The translations under genes were made by a program, and so were the position numbers. The notes beneath the pieces were generated by a model. It saw nothing but the letters and a program-made list of their open reading frames with translations. It was not told the origin of the DNA and did no database searches. DNA of 64,000 nucleotides, taken from contig NZ_VWSG01000006.1 in NCBI RefSeq assembly GCF_008629655.1, positions 62,001-126,000 on the forward strand, read 5' to 3'. Below, one piece after another: positions 59,405-64,000 of this stretch. Source of the stretch: Paenimyroides baculatum (GTDB lineage Bacteria > Bacteroidota > Bacteroidia > Flavobacteriales > Flavobacteriaceae). Every line of letters begins with the position of its first letter. Positions within the stretch are counted from its first letter, which is position 1.

Positions 59405-59434
59405 AAAGCACCTTGTTTTCAAGGTGCTTTTTTT
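59405..59434. terminator. bidirectional terminator
   Basis: AAAGCACCTTG / CAAGGTGCTTT with a TTTT loop, between the small protein gene (+) and the polymerase-like gene (-). Confidence 0.88.
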
Positions 59435-60746
59435 ATTCAAAATTAAAGCTAACTTTTAAACCCATTTCAGCGAATTTATTTGTCAGATGTTGAATCACCA
59501 AATCTTTATCATCAGCATCATTAAAGTAAATGCAATCATGTAACGTAAAGAGGAAATGTGAATTTTTACAAACTGATGGTGTTGTACTAAAAATATCAAA
59601 TTCCATGCTTTGTAATTTAGATGCTAACGTTCCATTTTCTTTTTTAGAATCGTTTATTTCTTTTAGTGTTAACCATGTTTGAGGGTAAAGCTTTTTAAAT
59701 AAAGCATTAGTTAAATTATTTTTGGCAGTTTTAAAATCAAATAATATTTCTGAAAAAACAGCCACTTTAGATTGCTTTCTATCATTATCGTTAAGCAACA
59801 TAAACTGTTCGTAAATCACACCATTTTGGCAATCATCAATAAATGAGTTATCAATCTTTAAATTATTAAGTTTAGCATAATAACATAGTATTAATAATTG
59901 GCTATTAGTAAGGTCAACATTAAAGAATTTTCGATTTAAAAATGGTCTTAATTCCTTCGGCATGTAGGTTAAGTGTGAATAAATTCTTTTAGATTTTTCG
60001 CCTGACTTTAAATACTTTTTAACCCCGAATAATAAGATGTAATTGATTCGGTATATTAGTTTATTTAAATGTTCTTTTTGTTGTGCGCTGTTAAAGAAAT
60101 CATTGATTGAATAAGTTAATGCTGATGGCTTATCTAATGTTGTTGTAATTAGCGTGTCAATCATTCTTTTATCAGTAATTGCAACAACCTCATCATTATA
60201 ATTTTCTGATATGGTTTTCTTTTCTAACTTATCAATTTTCTTTGGGTCTTCTATAAATATTATAGAATAATTCTCTGCTGTGTAAATTAATCTTTTACTT
60301 ATTATATAAGCGTAACAATGTGAATCTGTTCCATTGTAATAAGTTCCAGTTCGTTCAATAATCTTTAAATTATGAAGTAAACACAATATCATTTCATAAT
60401 CTTTTCCAAGAATATTTTTGATAGTTATAGCATCAATATTAAAAATGAACTTATTATCATTATGTTCATGTAAGCTTATCATGTATTGAAGAAATTCAGA
60501 AATTTTCCCAACTCTAATTGCTAAACCATTATTGACATCCCTTTTATCTTTACCATTATAAAAAGTGAATTGTTTATTTAGTTTGTTTCTTTGGGGAAAA
60601 TCAGACCAATCTAAATTCTTATAATTTTCGATATTTGTAATATCATTTATAATATCATTCGGAAATATTGATACAATATTATTAATGTTGTTTTTTGTTA
60701 TGTTTAAATTATTGTTTAAACCATAAATTGTAATTTTTTTAGTCAC
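59433..60746 (-). CDS. minimal single-subunit polymerase-like protein (family A DNA polymerase / T7 RNA polymerase palm)
   Basis: 437 residues, GTG start (MTKKITIYGLNN). The C-terminal half shows, in order and spacing, the three motifs of this superfamily: motif A FFNVDLTNSQLLILC (Asp278, Gln283), motif B/O-helix DRKQSKVAVFSEILF with Arg323-x3-Lys327-x3-Phe331, and motif C LFTLHDCIYF (His403-Asp404). No 3'-5' or 5'-3' exonuclease domain is present; the first 200 residues are unrecognised and include a possible winged helix (ITIKNILGKDYEMILCLLHN). It could be a phage DNA polymerase/replication factor or an RNA polymerase. Function inferred from motifs read by eye. Confidence 0.6.
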   Translation of the reverse strand: MTKKITIYGLNNNLNITKNNINNIVSIFPNDIINDITNIENYKNLDWSDFPQRNKLNKQFTFYNGKDKRDVNNGLAIRVGKISEFLQYMISLHEHNDNKFIFNIDAITIKNILGKDYEMILCLLHNLKIIERTGTYYNGTDSHCYAYIISKRLIYTAENYSIIFIEDPKKIDKLEKKTISENYNDEVVAITDKRMIDTLITTTLDKPSALTYSINDFFNSAQQKEHLNKLIYRINYILLFGVKKYLKSGEKSKRIYSHLTYMPKELRPFLNRKFFNVDLTNSQLLILCYYAKLNNLKIDNSFIDDCQNGVIYEQFMLLNDNDRKQSKVAVFSEILFDFKTAKNNLTNALFKKLYPQTWLTLKEINDSKKENGTLASKLQSMEFDIFSTTPSVCKNSHFLFTLHDCIYFNDADDKDLVIQHLTNKFAEMGLKVSFNFE

Positions 60747-60758
60747 TTTGTTAATACT

Positions 60759-60776
60759 ATTTTTAGTATATATTAA
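60759..60776 (-). promoter_or_regulatory. phage promoter-like motif, copy 6
   Basis: On -, TTAATATATACTAAAAAT, 12 bases before the GTG of the polymerase-like gene. Confidence 0.6.
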
Positions 60777-61157
60777 AAGTGATTGCGCCCCTTTGCACCT
60801 ATACCACTATTTTAGATAATAGTTGAATATTTTTTATTGCTGGGGTGTGGTATAGGTGCAGGATTATACTATAAATATTAAATAATGTATATATCTATGT
60901 ATAATAATTATAATATATCTATAATAATATTTCGTCTTAATCTATTATCTATCTATATCATGTCCGTTTTGGTGATTGGTCGGGGTGCGTGTTATTATAA
61001 AAAAAGAAATCCAGCCTTAAAGCTGGATTTTATTTGAAGTCTAAAAAATAGTATTATTAGTGACTAAACTAATTGAATAAGCAACTTCAACTTACTCATA
61101 GCTTATATATAATAAAGTAACTACTCCCTTTAACATTTATCTTATTTTGTTAAATTT
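60777..61157. other. non-coding AT-rich stretch
   Basis: No gene seen. Contains the hairpin at 61007-61030, a run of TATATATCT/TATAATA repeats (about 60880-60960) and a weaker motif variant TTATATATAATAAAGTAA (61103-61120). Confidence 0.5.
61007..61030 (-). terminator. terminator on the - strand
   Basis: AAATCCAGC / GCTGGATTT, followed on - by CTTTTTTTATAA. The - strand transcript it would end starts within 61031-61750, where no - strand gene is visible. Confidence 0.7.
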
Positions 61158-61283
61158 ATGTTAAAATGTAAATACATTAATTATTTATCACTAATTTCAC
61201 ATCGTAGAATAAAAGTAACCTCTGTCCTACCAAAGGGAAACTATAAAGTTTATTATACTTTTTTTCAAGTTAGGGAAGAGTAA
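61158..61283 (+). CDS. possible 41-residue protein
   Basis: MLKCKYINYLSLISHRRIKV, then TSVLPKGNYKVYYTFFQVRE and E. Basic and beta-prone, preceded by a weak phage-motif variant and followed by two hairpins, an arrangement like the 58-residue gene at 59214. It may be spurious. Confidence 0.3.
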   Translation: MLKCKYINYLSLISHRRIKVTSVLPKGNYKVYYTFFQVREE

Positions 61284-61349
61284 CGTCACACACTCTTCAA
61301 TTGCTTTCATTATAAATCTAACGACTAATGATGAAGCAATTTTACATTT

Positions 61350-61390
61350 GAACCAATCATGTTTTGAATGATTAGTTGGTTCGTTTTTTT
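61350..61390 (+). terminator. terminator-like hairpin
   Basis: GAACCAA-TCAT / ATGA-TTAG-TTGGTTC followed by GTTTTTTT; an inner 4-base bulge is present. A second stem, GAAGAGT / ACTCTTC, lies before it at 61275-61298. Confidence 0.6.
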
Positions 61391-61567
61391 CCATTTTTTC
61401 CATTTTTTAATTTTGTGTCATAGGCTAACTATTGAGTCTAATTTTACAAATTGATTAATGATAAAGATAACAAACATTCTTTATCATTCAAAAATTTAAT
61501 TTAAATTACTTATTAACAAAATTTGTTCATAATTCGTCAAAAAATTATAAAAGGGAACAACCCAATC

Positions 61568-61585
61568 TTAATATATACTGTAATA
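61568..61585 (+). promoter_or_regulatory. phage promoter-like motif, copy 7
   Basis: TTAATATATACTGTAATA, not followed by a gene but by a possible small RNA ending in a terminator at 61729. Confidence 0.6.
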
Positions 61586-61729
61586 ACAAATGATACTGTT
61601 TATGTCAGCAAAATAGATTTGTTTGTTATTTATAACATCATTGATTTGGTTTTGTAATTCTTTTGATTTGTATTTTTTATATATTTATAGCTGACAAAAT
61701 TAAAAGCACCCTCATAGGTGCTTTTTTTA
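61586..61729 (+). ncRNA. candidate phage small RNA of about 140 bases
   Basis: Runs from the promoter-like motif to a strong terminator with no ORF. TGTCAGC (61603-61609) can pair with GCTGACA (61690-61696), closing an 80-base domain just before the terminator. The next gene starts 20 bases after the terminator. Confidence 0.45.
61702..61729 (+). terminator. terminator of candidate small RNA
   Basis: AAAAGCACC / GGTGCTTTT with a CTCATA loop and T run. Confidence 0.88.
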
Positions 61730-61748
61730 TTATATTTAAACCAAAAAC

Positions 61749-62639
61749 ATGAACATTGATGAAATATTAGATACCTTCCATATTGAGGATTTGGAAAGTA
61801 GAGAGAAAGTAAAATTTATTATCAATAATGATACTTTTGAATCGAATAAGATACTCTTTGGTTACTATCTTAATACTGCAAGAGATTTGTATAAAGAGAC
61901 AAAAGAAGCCACAAGTGTTAGTAAAAATGATAGTACCTTATTTATAGAAAAAATATATCTTAATTTATGTACTTTAGGAATATTAATAGATAAGGGTAGT
62001 GGTGAAACAGACCTTGGAATTGTCTATGATTTTAATGCAATATGTACAATATCAAGGAATATAGCTGAAACTATTGCACAATTTAATGTGATTTTTACTA
62101 AATCAAAAAATGAAGATGAAGAAAAGTTTAACCTACTATTATTAAAGTATAACTATGCTTTTCAACGTTTCAAATTATTTGATGATAAACATGAATCAAA
62201 TCAACCATATAAACTAGAAGCAAAAAAAGAACTTGATATTATTGATAATGAAATAAGAACACATAAAATTTTTAAACCACATTTTAAATATAAGATGGTG
62301 CATAAATTTAATTATGTTCAGAATGGTAAATTTTACTCATCTTCACTTTCAGATTTAATTGATGGAATAATAAGTGAGTATAAAATTTTTAGTAGTGGAT
62401 ACAAGCCAAAATTTTACAAACTTCTGTCAAACGAATCACACACAACCATTGGTGTATTAGATTACTTTAAATATTTTCCTACTACCGAAAGAGTACAAAA
62501 TGGAATAAATAGGATAATAGATGTTGTATTCCAATACCTTAAATGCTTGTATTCTTCAATGGTAAAATATTATAATATTGAAGGAAATCGCCATTTTGCA
62601 TTATTACAAACAATTCATTACATAAAAAAGAATAGTTAA
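61749..62639 (+). CDS. phage hypothetical protein, 296 residues, helical
   Basis: Almost all alpha-helical: MNIDEILDTFHIEDLESREK, IEKIYLNLCTLGILI, YDFNAICTISRNIAETIAQF and a C-terminal TERVQNGINRIIDVVFQYLK. Not recognised; the ISRNIAETIAQF segment recalls HEPN-like or DUF5677-type helical bundles, but there is no RxxxxH motif. It starts 20 bases after the terminator of the candidate RNA and ends in a shared terminator. Accessory or defence role is possible but unsupported. Confidence 0.55.
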   Translation: MNIDEILDTFHIEDLESREKVKFIINNDTFESNKILFGYYLNTARDLYKETKEATSVSKNDSTLFIEKIYLNLCTLGILIDKGSGETDLGIVYDFNAICTISRNIAETIAQFNVIFTKSKNEDEEKFNLLLLKYNYAFQRFKLFDDKHESNQPYKLEAKKELDIIDNEIRTHKIFKPHFKYKMVHKFNYVQNGKFYSSSLSDLIDGIISEYKIFSSGYKPKFYKLLSNESHTTIGVLDYFKYFPTTERVQNGINRIIDVVFQYLKCLYSSMVKYYNIEGNRHFALLQTIHYIKKNS

Positions 62640-62640
62640 T

Positions 62641-62668
62641 AAAAACACTCCTTAAAGGGGTGTTTTTT
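62641..62668. terminator. bidirectional terminator
   Basis: AAAAACACTCC / GGGGTGTTTTTT with one G-U pair, between converging genes. Confidence 0.8.
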
Positions 62669-62984
62669 ATTTCACAGTAATTTTATTATCAACCCTCCAG
62701 CCAATCCGAACCACATTTTTATTATAATACATAAAAAACTCGTGTTCAATTATATCAATCTTTTGTAAAATCCTTTTCATTTTCGCCTCATTTAACCCCT
62801 CAAAATCCATAAAAATACCCAAACAATTACCTTTCTTATCTAGCACTTTATAAACATGATTAAGGCTCATCTTTAAATCTTTATCCCATATTTTGGTTGA
62901 ATCGCTAGCACTTGCATTGACATACTTAAACATAGAAAAGGTTAAGTTTATCTCATAAGCATTGATGAATTTATTTGATTGCAT
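62667..62984 (-). CDS. phage hypothetical protein, 105 residues
   Basis: MQSNKFINAYEINLTFSMFK, then DKDLKMSLNHVYKVLDKKGN and EAKMKRILQKIDIIEHEFFM. Alpha/beta, small. Not recognised. Divergent from the 63030 gene, with a weak promoter-motif variant in the spacer. Confidence 0.5.
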   Translation of the reverse strand: MQSNKFINAYEINLTFSMFKYVNASASDSTKIWDKDLKMSLNHVYKVLDKKGNCLGIFMDFEGLNEAKMKRILQKIDIIEHEFFMYYNKNVVRIGWRVDNKITVK

Positions 62985-62997
62985 GGTATTATAATAA

Positions 62998-63015
62998 TTA
63001 TATATAGATTATAAA
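62998..63015 (+). promoter_or_regulatory. weak variant of phage promoter-like motif
   Basis: TTATATATAGATTATAAA, 14 bases before the ATG at 63030; one base is missing from the TTAATATATA core. Confidence 0.35.
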
Positions 63016-63029
63016 ATTAATGATAAATA

Positions 63030-63467
63030 ATGTCGCCAAAATATGTCATATTAGAAAACCTCATCTTTATTCTTAACCAGCATTCAACCGATAATGTTAC
63101 CCTTTTGCATTATAAAAAATCAAAATCTAAAAAGTATTTTTTTAGCAATGAATATTTCATTTTACTTAACACCGATGATAATGAATATGCTGGTAAAGTC
63201 TTTCAAACAACATTATATGATGATAACGACAATTTTTTATATGAGGATATACCCTTTAAATACACAACAGAAAAGTACTATTATTTTATAGATGATTTGG
63301 TTGATGACCTTCTAAAAAGATTTAAAAATTGTAATATACCAATTGATTTAAAAACCTCATCATTTATAAAAGCTACCTATAAAAAACAATGGATACATCA
63401 GTTATGCAATTTGAATGATAATTTTAATATTCTTGATGAAATGGCTGATGATTTTAATAATATATAA
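63030..63467 (+). CDS. phage hypothetical protein, 145 residues
   Basis: MSPKYVILENLIFILNQHST, YFSNEYFILL-like beta region and YYFIDDLVDDLLKRFKNCNI, ending DEMADDFNNI. Not recognised. Co-directional with the next gene, 3-base gap, so they form one operon of probable early or accessory genes. Confidence 0.5.
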   Translation: MSPKYVILENLIFILNQHSTDNVTLLHYKKSKSKKYFFSNEYFILLNTDDNEYAGKVFQTTLYDDNDNFLYEDIPFKYTTEKYYYFIDDLVDDLLKRFKNCNIPIDLKTSSFIKATYKKQWIHQLCNLNDNFNILDEMADDFNNI

Positions 63468-63470
63468 TAC

Positions 63471-63986
63471 ATGAAGATAGATTTTAATACCCTTAAAAAA
63501 ATATGTCAAGATGAAAATGAGGTATATTTTACCAAATACGATTGCTGGCAATATAGCATACCATCACAATTATTAGTATTACACAAAGACAATGATACTT
63601 ATATTGATATTTATGATACTTTGATAAAAAACAATTTAATAACAATTGATAACGATAATTATTCAAAATCATTTATGCGTAAAGCATTTGCATTTTCCAT
63701 GAATGCAGTTTTCGTTGACTATTATAATATTCAAAATAAACCTTATTTAATACACCATTGTTTAACTGTTGGTGATTTAATTGATTACAGATTTTATAAA
63801 AGAATAGACAATAAATTATACCAATTTAAAATGGCATTTATTGTAGAATTAAATGATGATAAACAATTAATAATTAGAACATTTGATACCAATTTAGACT
63901 TTGTAAAAGCATGTAAGGATAGTCTATTGAGGGTTAATAAAAATTTGATGGAAAGAGAATATTTAAGGCTTAATAAAAAAAGGTGA
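63471..63986 (+). CDS. phage hypothetical protein, 171 residues
   Basis: MKIDFNTLKKICQDENEVYF, DCWQYSIPSQLLVLHKDNDT, KAFAFSMNAVFVDYYNIQNK and FKMAFIVELNDDKQLIIRTF. Alpha/beta, not recognised. Second gene of the operon with 63030, ending near the right edge; the operon may continue beyond the window. Confidence 0.5.
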   Translation: MKIDFNTLKKICQDENEVYFTKYDCWQYSIPSQLLVLHKDNDTYIDIYDTLIKNNLITIDNDNYSKSFMRKAFAFSMNAVFVDYYNIQNKPYLIHHCLTVGDLIDYRFYKRIDNKLYQFKMAFIVELNDDKQLIIRTFDTNLDFVKACKDSLLRVNKNLMEREYLRLNKKR

Positions 63987-64000
63987 TGAATATAGTAATA

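Noticed and set aside
33963..61585. The 18-base element dismissed as simple AT-richness
   Set aside because: Kept as a finding instead: two copies are identical over 18 bases and position is tied to operon starts, which composition alone does not explain. Weak variants at 61103 and 62998 are not counted as main evidence.
1..64000. tRNA, rRNA or known riboswitches
   Set aside because: No cloverleaf, rRNA-like or conserved riboswitch core sequence was found by eye; the integration site is a protein gene, not a tRNA.

Overview
The window comes from a low-GC Bacteroidota genome, most likely family Flavobacteriaceae. The evidence is the protein families (TonB-dependent receptor, ExbB/ExbD, YceI lipoprotein, YifB), the near absence of Shine-Dalgarno sequences, and promoters of the Bacteroidota type (TTG, a spacer of about 19-20, then TAnnTTTG).

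Bases 1-32224 are host chromosome. In order they carry: the end of an M23 peptidase gene, a TonB-dependent receptor, a lipoprotein and an outer-membrane barrel; an MFS exporter and a hybrid histidine kinase; acyl-CoA dehydrogenase, anmK and glutamate dehydrogenase; a TonB-like protein convergent with exbB-exbD, then folC; HxlR with a YceI lipoprotein; aldehyde dehydrogenase with its DUF779 partner and a divergent AraC regulator; a cysteine-rich conserved protein, a threonine aldolase-like enzyme and a small barrel; an NmrA-type reductase divergent from a second HxlR; a bestrophin and a CPA1 antiporter; a Crp/Fnr-VOC-DoxX-DinB run; and the first three quarters of yifB/comM.

At about 32199-32227 yifB is interrupted inside its [11 protein letters not shown] segment, and everything to the right edge (31.8 kb, with no right end in view) is a tailed prophage, visibly more AT-rich than the host part. 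It has a tyrosine integrase and a holin-like gene at the left end. A long leftward structural region follows in an unusual order: GIY-YIG nuclease, small genes, TerS, TerL, two paralogous membrane proteins resembling abortive-infection proteins, then (after a rightward accessory island and a repeat-rich non-coding kilobase) tail assembly chaperone, tail completion genes, tail proteins, tape measure, protease-scaffold, major capsid, tail tube, portal, head completion and a YadA-like fibre. Further right lie a minimal polymerase-like protein and unrecognised genes.

The most unusual signals are in the prophage. A near-identical 18-base element (TTAATATATACTATAAAT and close variants) stands 11-16 bases before the first start codon of six transcription units on both strands and before one candidate small RNA, usually just after a terminator. 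A 437-residue protein with the three signature motifs of family A / T7-type single-subunit polymerases is encoded nearby. The tail chaperone has a -1 frameshift extension at a T9 run, a second tail gene is split at a C6 run, and several structured, terminator-ended short transcripts are predicted. A phage-specific transcription system is the boldest hypothesis; it is inference, not proof.
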